This document shows positions 35,664-47,170 of a DNA stretch of 64,000 nt, in pieces. Location of the stretch: NCBI GenBank assembly GCA_023375785.1, contig SZWC01004894.1:46205-110204 (forward strand), in the 5' to 3' direction. Source of the DNA: Penium margaritaceum. Taxonomy: Eukaryota > Streptophyta > Zygnematophyceae > Desmidiales > Peniaceae. Numbering within the stretch: the stretch's first letter is position 1; the number at the start of each line of letters is the position of its first letter. The position numbers were made by a program, and so were the translations under genes. Below the pieces are notes generated by a model. The model saw nothing but the letters and a program-made list of their open reading frames with translations, searched no databases and was not told the origin of the DNA.

Positions 35664-36643
35664 TAGTGACCTTGCCCTCCAAGGAAGACATGGGATAGTG
35701 GACCCATGACATCTGCATGCACAAGGTCGAGGAGATGCATGGACTGGCTGTCAGAGGAGGAGAATGGTGAGCGGTGCATGTTTTCCTGAGCACAGTCAAG
35801 GCAATCAAAGGAGCAAGGCAATGGAAAGGAATCACGTTCAAGGCCAAGTACGGTCTCCAAACAGAGCATGCTAGTGATAGCTTCAGTGTACACATGACCA
35901 AGGCAATGATTCAGAAGGCGAACATGAACAAGAGAGGGAGCAACATGAACAAGAGCGGCTACGGTAGAGACGGGAGCGAACAATGGCACGCGATACAGCC
36001 GCTCACAACGGAGACCACACAAGATTATGTGACCGACTGGACACAATGAGACCATGCCAACACTGCGACTGGCAGAGAATTCCGTATCCTGTTCATCCAT
36101 GGTGATGACAGACAGCAAGTTGAATTCGAGGGAAGGCACATACAACATGTCAGGCAGGTGCACGTCACCACTGGGACCAACAAAACGCACAACTCTGACA
36201 CCCTGGACAGGGAGCATCTGCCCTGATCCATTGCTGACAAAACACACAGAGCCAACGGGATCGTGAGTGAAAAACGCAATGCGGACGGAGCTCATGTGAT
36301 GGGTGGCTTCGGAATCCAGGATCTCAAATCCCCCAGGAATACGACAAGGCGGGAGGACACCACACGTTGCAACAGTAATGACAGCAGGAACAAATGACAC
36401 TAGCTGGCCACAGGTAGCAAGACAACAAGGACGAGTGACTAAATGCCACAGCTCAATCCACGGGACACACACAGGCACACTCCCCGAAACCCTCCGGGAC
36501 GGGTCCCCAAGTAATACAGAGTCAGACTGACACACAGGAACTTTGGGACGTGCAGTCACACTCTCACCTCCCTGGTCATGGAGACGCAGCAAGTGAGCAA
36601 GAGACTGCTCCAACTGACGCTCGCCATTTGACGCGGCAAGCAT
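35664..36643 (-). pseudogene. Copia protease and proximal integrase
   Basis: Open for 331 residues on the minus strand into the inserted transposon. The protease loop reads FEILDSEATHHMSS, where copia proteases have D-S-G-A, so the Gly is Glu and activity is doubtful. MLYVPSLEFNLLSV follows. The GAG_pre-integrase region has a histidine pair (NHCLGH) and CLDCAQENMHRSPF for zinc binding, and LVHADVMGPL carries the first catalytic Asp. The reading is cut at GGQGHY by the transposon. Confidence 0.85.
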
Positions 36644-36904
36644 GACAGGCTAGGAGGAGGCTGTGGGGGCAGGCGATGGGGGCAATGCCACACAGGAGGG
36701 TGAGAACCAAGGCGACAAGACGTACGTGGAGGAAGGAAGCCCGGTGGAGGAGGGAGCCCCATAGGGTGGCGGCCACCTCCAGGGATAGGGGAACGGAGGT
36801 GCAAGGGTGGACCTTACCATGGAGTACGCGTGGGTCGCTGAGGAGGTAGAGCTAGAACGAGACGCGGAGGACAATGTAGACGAGGATGACCTAGCAGTGT
36901 GGAT

Positions 36905-37308
36905 CTAGTGAGCACGCATCGTAGCAACTAGACGCGTGTCGTCTGGAGGTGCGGGACACTTGCGGGTACTATGATCACTCGATCCACAGTTCCAACAGAT
37001 GGTGCAGCTGTGAGCCATGCGAGAGGATTCCTCCTTCCGCTTGTTCTTCTTCTCGCCACCTTTGCCTTTGTCCCGGCTGTGTCCCTGTGCGGTATGGGAA
37101 ATAGCGCTAGAGGTAGAAGTGAAAGAGGAAGAAGAGGAAGTAGAGGAGCAGAGGCAGTAGCAACTGTGACGCTGGTGACAACAGAGTGATGTAAGCGACA
37201 GTTCTGTAGGCTGGTCCACCAAGCATCAAGGTACTCGGTGACAAAGTCCCACAGAGCACCGAATCCCAGTGGAGACTTTAGGAGAACCAGTTCGGCGGCC
37301 AGGCGCAC
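36905..37308 (-). pseudogene. Copia Gag C-terminal part with intact CCHC knuckle
   Basis: ICWNCGSSDHSTRKC near 37010-36960 is a complete CX2CX4HX4C zinc knuckle, preceded by a basic segment (RDKGKGGEKKNKRKEE). Another frame covers LGFGALWDFVTEYLDAWW just upstream. Binds element RNA. Frames change at least twice. Confidence 0.75.
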
Positions 37309-38099
37309 TAGCTTTCTTCCTTGACCTTGTGCAGAAGGTCAGTGAGCTCTGGGATGAGGCCGTTCACCATGGTGAGGACACCAGAGAGCTGACTAGGTAT
37401 TGCATCCCCAAGCTCACGAAGGCGTTTCATGCCATGTGCCTAGTAGACATCTACAGTCCCATCTGCTTGCATGAGCAAGGTGTTCAACTAGACAGGCATG
37501 GCGCTCTGAGTTGCCTGGCGAGTGATTGTGGAGCTGTGACGCAGAAAGGCATAGGCACCGACAGGATTGGCAACAGTGCGAGTGGTAGGGTCAGCATTAT
37601 AGGTTCTGATGTCATCAGTGAGATTTTCATGGATAGCAGCAACGAGGGAATCCAGGGCATGCTTTGACTCAAAGGGGACAAGAAAGAAGGAAGGATTAGC
37701 CGCTAGGTCAGCGGAGAAGTAATACTCCCAGAGTTTCTCCTCCTAGGCCCAAGCTCTAAAGCACACGACCGAAGTGGAGAAGACAAGGCCAGGGGTGAGC
37801 ACAGGCGGCTGGGAGTAAAAGTCGTGCTGGCGTGGTACTCAAGGAGGTGGAGCCGGACAAAGAAGTTGTAGCGGGGTTGGAGGACAAAGAAGTTGTAGCG
37901 GGGTGGAGCCATAGGTGCTGGATACTATGGCAGACACGGTAGGGGTGGCAGAGAGAACCAGCACAGCAACCTCATCAACAAGCTTGGTGCACTTGTCTGC
38001 CTGCACCTGAAGGCATTCCTCAGGTAGGCGTTGGGCCTCACGGGCAGCACGTAGCTCGCGTTGCAACTCTGCAAGGAGAGACTCGTCGTTGCTAGGCAT
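37309..38099 (-). pseudogene. Copia Gag N-terminal part
   Basis: ATG at 38097-38099 begins MPSNDESLLAELQRELRAAR, a short coiled-coil-like lead. A 27-bp direct repeat (TACAACTTCTTTGTC twice, 37858-37911) ends that frame. The Gag body continues in another frame with YYFSADLAANPSFFLVPFES and then several TAG codons. Assignment rests on its place before the zinc knuckle and after the leader. Confidence 0.6.
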
Positions 38100-40015
38100 G
38101 ATAGCAAACGACTGTACCAAAAAGAAAAAAATTGGCAGAGTTTCCCCGACCCTTGTGGGTGTGGGAAAATCAGATAGAGGTCTTTGCTGCCTGCACGACA
38201 ACCCGGTCCCAAAGACACATCCCAGCACAGGAGAGAATAGACCAGGTCAGAGAGAATAGGCACGAGACGTACCATGCAAGGTGGCAAGAGGCGGTGAAGA
38301 GCGGTGAAAGCCATGCAGCTGCAGCAGTAATAAGGATGGAGAAGGACAAGATGAGGAGGATAACGGGACAAAATCCTCCTGACAATGCTGTAGTGCTCAA
38401 GGTCAAAGCTAGTGCTGTGGCAGAGATGAGATTGCCAACGAAGGCACGAGTGATGGAGGGCTCTACATTTGCTTCTGCAACAGCTGCTGCCATGGAGATG
38501 TGGATGGCTGATGCTACAGAGGCAATGGTAGAAGCTATAGAAACTACTGCAAAGGCTACCTGGGCTGCAGCTGCGGCCAGCTGCAGTGCCCCATTAGTAG
38601 TCGCTGCTGCCACTGGCCCAAGCGTCACTACAATCTCAGTACAGGCCTTAGTCCCACGATCGATAGATGTTGCAGCAGGGGCTTGTGCCACGCATGTAGC
38701 TGTAGCGAAGGTGGCGGACGCCGAGGTCGCTACGTCAATGACACCTACTGCCTCTCCATTGAATGCGAGTCCATACTGAGCGGCAGGAAGAAGCGCCTCC
38801 TTGTGAAGCTGGGTTGTTGCTACGCTAGATGAGTTGGGACTACCATGACAACTAGGGGATAGGCAGGGTCTTATCGCATTTGGACGAGACTGGAGTGGTC
38901 ATGGCGGTGTAGCAACGTGCTCTATTGAGGGTCTGTTTTCAATTGCAAGATAATGCATTGTAGTGAATCGTGTGCAGTGTAGTAGGAGTCTACTAAGTCT
39001 GCTCTTAGATACGATGGTTGCGCTAGGTTGAAAACTATGCAGCAGCTGACGCTACTACTACCGATGCTATTTTTGCTACTACTGTCGTTGCCGCCTGCAA
39101 CACTGGCATTGTTGTAGCCTCCAGGGTGGCCAATCTTGCGCCTACTGGTGTTGTTGTAGTGTCGAAAGTCTGTTTTGGTAGCTTCGTCTATTGTTATTAT
39201 TTTGGCAAATCATGCAATAGCCATTGGTTTACGCTGTCGCTACTAATATCTTTGCTGATATTGCTACTGTTGTAGTCACTATCGTTGCTATCGCTGTTTC
39301 CGCTACTACTACTGCCAATGCCGCACACAGCTCTGTTGCTCTTGCAGCCAGCGGGGTGGCCAGTGCGGCAACTATAAGCATTGTTGTAGTGCCGAAAGCC
39401 TGGTGTAGCAGTCATGGCCACTGCGAGTGTTTTTTGCAAATCAGGTGGAAGCCACTGATTGCTGCTACTGCTACGAATCTCTCTTCTGATATCGCTACTA
39501 CTGCAGTCGTCGTGGTTGCAATCATTACTGCCGATGTCGCTATTGCTGTTGCGGTTGCTGCGCCATGCGTCTAAGACTACGGATGCCATTGTCACCGCTA
39601 TTTCTGCTGATGCTCTTGTAGGTATGGGGTGGAAATGCATCCACGGCCAACGGTCGGCCGTTGGAGAAGGCCTAGCCAATGGTAGGCTGCTAGATGTTGC
39701 AATGAGTGGAAGACTCCACTCACAAGAGGATGAAGCCAACACAATGTTTGGTGTGTAATGGCGGATGGTCAATGTTAGTGACGGAAGTTGAGAATGAACT
39801 GCTACCGCCACCTCTTCAATTAAGATGAAGCCGCTGGCAAGAGAGCCAGGTGTGCCAAGACAGGTCCGTAATGCCGGGGCTTTGTCCGTTGCTATTACAG
39901 GCGAACAGGCTTTGCGAGATCTGCTATTGCGGCGGCGGCGGCGACCAACGTGGCTCTGGATCACAGGTAAGGTGGCTTTGCACCACCATTCTTATGTATA
40001 GGTGCTCTTTCCCTT
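38100..40015. repeat. Long copia leader made of triplet-rich and 231-bp tandem repeats
   Basis: Between the primer site and gag lie about 1.9 kb. From 39030 to 39560 a unit of about 231 bp is repeated a little over twice (CAAATCATGCAATAGCC at about 39206, CAAATCAGGTGGAAGCC at about 39437; the GGGTGGCCA motif recurs at the same offset). A plus-strand alanine-rich frame spans 38132-38779. Such a leader is unusually long; part of it may be inserted sequence. Confidence 0.6.
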
Positions 40016-40027
40016 GCTTTGATACCA
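40016..40027 (-). other. Primer-binding site of copia element
   Basis: Minus-strand TGGTATCAAAGC, one mismatch to the initiator-Met tRNA complement, at the inner edge of the 5' LTR. Confidence 0.85.
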
Positions 40028-40028
40028 G

Positions 40029-40601
40029 TGGATAGACAGAGGAAGTGAGGGAGAATAGCTTGACATGCAAGATAGCACTGTCAAAGTCACAGGCGAGAGG
40101 AAACCATGGATCCTTTTTGGGAGAGGCGACAAAGAGTTGAGAGATAGAGTTAGAGAGGCAAGCCCACCCCTACGGTCGGATGAGCTGCGAGATCACCTTC
40201 GACCGTGAGTTTCGCCCACGGCATGGCTCGAACCTCACCTACATGCTCAATATGATGCCGGTCAAAATCTGGCAGTATTCTGCTTCAGGGAGCGAACCCG
40301 GGCTAACCCAGATTAGCAGTTTCTCCCCGCCTCCAAATCACAAAGTTGTGAGATCACAATATAGGGACCACAAGCTGATGCACGCATGTCTCATATTGTG
40401 GATTCCATGTAACTTCATCCTGCCACTTCATGGGGCCGAGGCCCAACTTTTTGGCTGCCCTGTCCCTCGATGACCTTTGTGTCTCTTCGACCACTGGCAT
40501 CACCATCAGATGATACGTGTCACGTGGCTCATTAGTCACCTGCGAGAGTGATGTGTGTGTAGCAAGCCCAGAGGCGAACACGTGTCAGTGACATACCAAC
40601 A
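40029..40601 (-). repeat. 5' LTR of copia element
   Basis: 573 bp, starts TGTTGGTATG on the minus strand and is collinear with 28969-29551. The terminal CACA of the other copy appears as CAC fused to the primer site. Confidence 0.9.
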
Positions 40602-41067
40602 TATGGCAGAGACTAGGGAGAAACTGGCCATATATTTGACATGCGATTTCACAACGACATCAATGCTTGGTTGTTCGCCTATACATCATATACGGTGCAT
40701 ATGTGGTGCAAAAATGGCTCCTCAAACAAGTTTGTCCTAAGACAAATTCTCTTTGTCCCAAACACCTTAATCATCCTTTGTTCGCACCTCATCCCTATGA
40801 ACCACCTACGTTCCGCTCGGCGTGACAGTGGCCTACGTCTGCTTACGCACCGGAATACGGCTAAAAGGTGGGGAGTGTAACATCCCTGACATACACGAGT
40901 GCATTAACTCTGTAAGCAATAGTTTCTGTCGTTACATCTATTCCACTGCTCGTCGACTTTAAGATTCGTACTTGTGAACCACCTACGTTCCAAAATAAGG
41001 ATGAGATGTTTTGTACTAAAGTGGGGAGAATGAGGGTCACGTAGTGAGGAGTTCGCAATTTTCTAGG
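40602..41067 (+). mobile_element. 3' end fragment of a gypsy relative
   Basis: The purine tract CTAAAAGGTGGGGAG (40861-40875) followed by TGTAACATCCCTGACATACA at 40876 matches the polypurine-LTR junctions of the family at 20640 and 27593. About 90 bp upstream also align loosely with the internal 3' end of the 20-26 kb element. The LTR similarity fades by about 41036. Confidence 0.6.
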
Positions 41068-41290
41068 ACAGAGCGATCATATACACCTCGTTTAGGAAAA
41101 TAAGCCTGATTCCCCCCTACCTCGGAACAACAAGCCCCATCCGCCCCTCCCTTGGAACAATAAGCCACATTGACTCCTACATTAGAACAATACGCCTCAT
41201 CCGCCCCTATCCCACAACAATCTTCCTCATTCACCCCTAAACCCTGCCCTGGAGCAATAAGTCCCATGTATCCCTCGGCATTTTCAAACT
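41068..41290 (-). repeat. 30-bp minisatellite, about seven units
   Basis: Units such as GGAACAATAAGCCTCATCCG plus ten bases repeat at 30-bp spacing. On the minus strand the array is open and encodes a ten-residue repeat around EAYCSxxGA. The same repeat occurs inverted at 46985-47170. Confidence 0.8.
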
Positions 41291-42689
41291 CTCTGTCTGA
41301 CGGTATATTGTCCATTTTCTTTATTATAATGATTAGTTGGTATTATTCTTATACTTTCAAACGGTTTTACAGTTGAATTCATGCATGCACACGTCATGCA
41401 TGCATGCATGTCACGCGTGAACATCTGATGCCGAGAATATTTCTAGTTATGTACGTAAATAGTTTTGGTTTGACGAATTCATAGTGGTATAAAACAGAGG
41501 GTACACTTTCATCGCCAACATATTCCATTTGTTCCAACAGTTCTAAATCCCACGGACCGAATACCTGCATGGCCGTCTTGTCAACCTCAGCATTGTCATT
41601 TTAAAATTGAAACACACCCTGCTCCATCTGTGGCCATGAGTTGGCAGGCGTTCATGCAGTGGCATGCATACATGTTGCCGAACCTAAGAGTTGCCTGGCC
41701 AACTAAGCGAATGGTAAGCGGGACAATTGCATTGCGCTGCGAAACACTTTGACAATTACCCTTGTGGCAACTGCCGCGACAGCCTGTCATGAGTGACCAC
41801 TGACATGTCACTGTCACATTCTTACAACCGTCGTTTGCCATGGACATGTGCCAGGGTACATGGTTGCATGTCCGAAAGTACGTTGTCAAGGGTCGACAGC
41901 AACACGCACAAGGCTACAAGGCTATACGCTTGGAGATATGTTTCCACGGACAGTACCCTCATGCTACATGTTTGACTATTCTCTGGTCGTCCGGCTAGGG
42001 GAGGCGATGTCCTGGCGCCATGCCTCTATGCTTGCCATAGTCTCATTTGGTCTCGCTTCTTCGTCGTCGATGCCCTCGCCGCCGCCTCCAACCATGCCAC
42101 TACTGCAGCTACGTCCCGCGTGACTTCGGCCTGGTGGACCAAGTCATAGAATATACCGGTAAGCCTAGTCACACGAGTAGGTGGGATATATAGCATGCTA
42201 GATTGTGGACAAAATGCCCGCTGTTTTAGATGGATTCCCAAATTGATGCGTTGCATCTAGCCACGTGACCAACTCTCGACGAGAACGATCCGCCCCCTGC
42301 TCTAGATTTTGCTCTGCGGTGGTACCCCGATAACCCTCCTCCGAATGACAAATCATGCGTGTTTGACGATGTTATGTTTTGGTTGGAGAGGGATTGGAAT
42401 GATGACAGGTTTGAGCGGCGGTTGGACGAGTGGGACACACTCCCATAGCACCAACCCCCTGGTGAGCCACCTCATGCTCTGGGGTCTCTAGGTGTCCAGG
42501 AAACCGGACTAGTTAGGTATAGCATGGGACACCATCGTGTCCTGTCCCTCCCACTGGACACCTTTGTAATTCCTGCCTTGTTTCCTGGTTGTTTTGTGTC
42601 TTTTGTTTGCAACAGAGCGTGGCTCCCAATTTTTTTCTTGTTGCGCTTGAAATTCGCTCCTTTTATTCCTCATGCTCTTGTCTAGACAG
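41291..42689. other. No gene recognised; short ATGC repeat
   Basis: CATGCATGC repeats at about 41382-41415. The rest has short frames without motifs; it may include the unrecognised 5' part of the Mutator-like element. A pyrimidine-rich stretch ending TTGTCTAG near 42686 could be a splice acceptor for the transposase gene. Confidence 0.4.
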
Positions 42690-44540
42690 GCGATTCCAAT
42701 GACAAGCCATGTCAAACCCTCAAGAAGCGCAAGGAGATGCAAGAGGAACCGAAGGAAGGGATGGTCTTCAATAACATGGACCATGTACGTGCGTATGTGG
42801 AGGACTACGCGGTCGATAACCACTTCAGTCTGAAATGGATTCGCAGTGAGCCGGCGCAATTCCATGTTACTTGTGATGAAGTAAAAAGCAAGGGCTATAG
42901 CTGGCTCCTCCGTGCCTGTGTTACAAGAAATTTTGGCCACGTCACCGTGTCACACTACCCCGAAGGCCAGAAGTGCGTCCCAAGCATCGAGCGTAGCCCG
43001 CAAGATCTCTGAGGCTCTGTAGCACGACCCCATGGTATCCATTGCTACTCTACAACACATTCTCCATGAGAGGACCAGTGTGAACATCTCGAACAACACG
43101 CTCTACCGTGTCAAGACACAGGCCCAAGAGACTTTGATGGACAAAAAGAGTGGCATGTGGAGCCTTTTCTCCTCCTACATAAAAGAGGTATGTGTCCTTG
43201 TCCGTTTTATGTTCTAGTTTAATATTTGTAAATAGTTGTTTCTTGTTTTCACACGTGCATGTCCATGTGCTCCATGCAGTTAATCCGAGTTGGCCCAGTT
43301 ACACATGTTATGGCGCATAATGAAGGGAACGGTGCATTCTTGTGGGTGTTCGTCGCTCCCGAAGCCGCCAGAATCCGCTTCTAGCACAGTCAGAGGATTG
43401 TGACGATGGACGCCACATTCCTAAAAAATGGCCACAAGGAATTCCTCTTGTTTGCACAATTGTTTGATGCTAACGACCATGCAGTCCCCATGGCCTGGGC
43501 TCTGCCACCGACAGAGGATGAGAAGGGTTGGAACTTTTTTGTGCACATCTTGCACTTGCCTATCCCACTGTTGGACACGTTGGATCATGCATCATCACTG
43601 ACATGGAGAAAGGCTTGGAGAAGGTCATGTAGAAGTACCTCACTGGTGCCACCCACATGTTTTGCACCTTGAACATACGTGAAGACGTTCGCACAAGCTA
43701 CAACAAAAAGGCCGCACACTAGGCATGGAAGTTTACCCAAGTGATGAATGTTGAGCGGTGGGAGAAGGCCACATCACCCAAACAGGCACATACCTGTTTG
43801 GGTGGGAGGAGAACGATGGGGTGGTGGTCGGGTGGCGTACCTCTCGAAAGTGGACCCGCCTCCAGTGCCCTTTGGGTTGAGGAGGCCATACCATGTCGAA
43901 TGTTGTAGAGAGCTAGAATGCCCGCATCGAAGCTAATAGAAAGCTGTACCCATACTAATGCTTCGTATCGATCTACCCTTTTGTTTAGCCATTGTACTAC
44001 ACCAGTTGTGCCCAGGTAGCAGAGGCAAAAAATGCGCTGGCACCAGAACAGCTCGACTGGATGCTCCACTACCTTGTAATCGCACGGGAGTATACCGTCG
44101 CAGAGGAGGCACCCAACACCGCCACGGTGTCTGAGCCGACAATTAATCCTCGACAGGTGGATCTTCTTAAAAAGTCTTATAGCTGTGGCCAGTAGAAGGA
44201 GTTTGACCTGTCCTGTCAATAAGTGTGTGTATTTTGTCTCACCAAACGCATCAATGTTGAGAATGTGGCAGACTCGGGGCGTACCCCCATGGCATTCCGT
44301 CGTGCATACACCAAACCCATCCCTTCACTAGTGGTCAGGAACATTCGGCTAGTCTAACTTACATGGCTGCAGTTTGGACCTTGACGTGGCAAGGGACGCC
44401 CACGTAGCGCAAGGAAGGACCAGGAGACATGGTGCAAGAAGAACTTCATTTACATCAACAGTGGGCAAAAGGGGAATACAAAGACTCGTTGCACGAACCC
44501 GCTAGCCTTGAGCCCTGCACAGGCCGCAGCACAATATGAT
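42690..44540 (+). pseudogene. Mutator-like (MULE) transposase, with intron, frameshifted
   Basis: 42737-43012 encodes the MuDR-type DNA-binding region (GMVFNNMDHVRAYVEDYAV, EPAQFHVTCDEVKSKGYSW). A frameshift near 43000 leads to ISEAL, a TAG, then HDPMVSIATLQHILHERTSV to 43187. A GT-AG intron (43188-43279) follows, then FLWVFVAPEAARIRF, a TAG, and the DDE domain: MDATFLKNGHKEFLLFAQLF, DANDHAVPMAWALPPTEDE, and, after another frameshift near 43570, CIITDMEKGLEKV. The 3' end near 44440-44490 reads YINSGQKGNTKTRC, a CCHC knuckle that has lost residues. It would cut and paste MULE DNA; this copy is dead. Confidence 0.82.
43188..43279 (+). other. GT-AG intron in MULE transposase
   Basis: Donor GAG|GTATGT and acceptor CATGCAG|TTAATC, 92 bases with a pyrimidine-rich interior. 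Splicing joins SSYIKE to LIRVGP in phase 0, keeping the transposase frame. This rests on frame continuity with the MULE family. Confidence 0.7.
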
Positions 44541-46557
44541 GGTGGTCTTGTTGCTACTGCACAGCCAACTAAAGCTGCACTGAAAGCACGTGCCTGTGCC
44601 TCCGTGGGTGGGGATGCACCATTTTCAAAGTATGGTGCTGGTGACATGGAGTACGGCCCCAAGACGTAACCTCGGGATGGATCAGATGATGAGGATGATG
44701 GTTTTGAAAGTGATGAATCTGGTGCATACTCCCCTCCTGTTGGTGATTTTGGTGAGACGGTGATGCAAGATGAGCACACTGAGAAGTTTGATACTTCATA
44801 TTTCATTCCTTTAGTTTACTTTCAATTCATCCTCTTCCCTTGCGGTAAAGAACTAACTCATGCTTTTGTTCTTGTGCAGAATGAACCATACTGGACTCTG
44901 CAGTTTGAGCAAACACTTCTCTCAAGAGTCTCACACTCAAGAGGAAAGGGAGGTTTTGGATTAGGCAGAGGGTTAGGGTTAGGCGGGAGGGGAAAATTTC
45001 AGTGAGTCTGGGGAAGGGGGTCCGTGATCTATTCATTCATGTAAGCAAACATGGCAGCCAAGAGTGTGACAATCAGACGGATGAATTCTATGACGCCAAG
45101 CATTGTCAGCCATGGAAGAGGCCGTGTCGAGTGTGTGACATTGTTCATCTCCTCTGAGAGTTGAGTCAAGACTTGTTTGAAGAGATTACATACCCTACCT
45201 TCACTATTTGTATCCATTCTTGATGCATGGTTCCTTCATAAAGATTTACACCCCATCCCTTTCTCAAATCCCTCTTGTACTATGAGTGATAAGAACTATG
45301 GGGTGCATATGAGAAGTCCGGATATTCCATGTTGCATAAAGATTGTGTGGAACAAGAATAAACGTCCTCAAAGCAGGACATGCACTGGACATGTCTTCAA
45401 TGTAAAGGTGACCAACCCAAAAGTAAATAAATTTCATCACGGTACAGGCTGAATGTAATTGAAAAATACCCGCTCCACATTCATTCACACTGTTTGCCTC
45501 ACCTAGAGCCTAGAAGGCCCTTTACATTGTAAAGTGTTTGCAAGGCTGCTCAATATGCGTCTAAAGAAAGGCATACCCCCTTGATATCTGAATTCGATTT
45601 TAATGTTTTTCAAGTTGGTCGAATTGGATACGTTTTTTCGTTTCACTATTTTATCGAAACACAAAAATAATTTCTTTTAGAATGGTCGAATTCTTGGGTT
45701 CATATAGTCATTCTATTATGAACTTGCTGTGGGCTCTCTAAGAAAGTGAGTGGCGGATCACACATAAAATGTGGTGGTTAGGTTTTGGCAACAAGATTGG
45801 GGCTATCAGTGAGCCAGATTTGGGCAGTTTGACCCTAGAAAAAGCCCGCGCGCGATACGTTAGAAGCTCGCATGAGAAAATACTGATAGGAGTCCTTTGC
45901 ACGGCGCTGAATTAGAGGAATAGAGAAGAGGTGAGCACGACCGGTCGTCGAATTCAAGGATCCAATTTTCCACGAATTCGATGAATAAGGAACACCAAAA
46001 TAATTCCAAACCTATAAATATATCTAATTCATGGATCATATATTTAGGAAAAATGAAAGCTACAAATTCATAGCTTTGGGGGTATCGTACACATGTAATC
46101 ATGCTTTGTGACTGAAATAACAGGCATTGTGCTCACAAATAAAACACGATATGCCCTAATGGTAGACTATTATGACAGAGACTTTGTACATTAATTCCAA
46201 GGCATGGAACACCTCATAGGAGGCATTCTTTGCTTTTTTGAATGATGAATAGTCATAGTAGGAATGGTAGTTCCTTCATCGTTTGTGACTGATACATTGT
46301 ACATCAATTCTTAGGTATTGAACCCTGAATGTTACGGCATTTTGTGCATTTTTGGATGAGATATAATCATAAGAACGATGGCGTTTGTCTACTTATTCAG
46401 AAGAATATTTGAACTAAATTGACCACCAGATAGGCATCAACAATGTTGAGTACATGGTGACACTGGCCAACTCCATGTAGCGCATAGCCATACATCCTCT
46501 ATCGGCCCATCCGCGAACAGGGAGTTGACCAAATCAAGACTCATGGCTCGCATGCCG
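44541..46557. other. No gene recognised; one diverged tandem pair
   Basis: 44700-45010 contains an acidic frame (DDEDDGFESDESGAY) that may be the MULE tail or spacer. From 45500 the sequence is AT-rich. A diverged tandem pair of about 115 bp is visible: TTGTACATTAATTCCAAGGCA at about 46185 and TTGTACATCAATTCTTAGGTA at about 46300. Confidence 0.4.
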
Positions 46558-46953
46558 TATCTTCTAACAACTTTGACCAATTGTAAGAATCAAAGACAGA
46601 AGTGTCACAGCCTTTGTGTCGACTTCTCGACGCATCGAGAAAAAATTCTAGATTTATAAAGATGCATCTCGCATCTTTGCCGTCGATCTTCGAAGCCCCC
46701 CGATTCCTCAGCGGAGCTTCTCGACCTGACCACTCACAATGCGACTCCACACGCTTCGCTCGACGATTGACCCAATGACTCTGACTATGTCCTAGTTGTA
46801 CCTCAACACTTGTATGTATGTGTTTGAAAATTTCGATACTTGTTATCGAAGAATAATGACTGCTAATTATAAACTACTTTGTCCCAAATTCTCAAACGTG
46901 TTCTACCTTGCAAATTTTACCTGTTGACCATCTATGCTGTGTTCGGCATAACA
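46558..46953 (+). mobile_element. Solo LTR of the 20-26 kb chromovirus family, 5' truncated
   Basis: Plus-strand similarity to the LTR at 25521-26069: ACTTTGACCAATTG near its start, AAGATGCATCTCGCATCTTT at about 46660, the block with CCACTCACAATGCGACTCCA, and the correct terminus CGGCATAACA at 46953. No internal element sequence follows. Confidence 0.8.
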
Positions 46954-46984
46954 TATTAGGCTTATTCTCTGCAAATTCCAATAG

Positions 46985-47170
46985 TTCGACCTCAAGTACG
47001 GGACGAGGGATATATGAGGCTTATTTTTCCGAGGCAATGGTGGATGAGGCTTATTGTTCCAGTGTAGGGTCGAATAAGGCCTATTATTCGAATGGAGGTT
47101 CAAATGAGGCTTATTGTTCTTTCAGAGGGGCAAATGGAGCTTATTGTTCTTACGCAAGGATATATGAGGT
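46985..47170 (+). repeat. 30-bp minisatellite, about six units, inverted relative to 41068
   Basis: Units such as AATGAGGCTTATTGTTC repeat at 30-bp spacing and encode EAYCS-containing decapeptides on the plus strand, as the 41068-41290 array does on the minus strand. Confidence 0.8.

Noticed and set aside
41068-41290. CRISPR-like array
   Set aside because: The 30-bp units are contiguous with no unique spacers, and the context is eukaryotic transposons.
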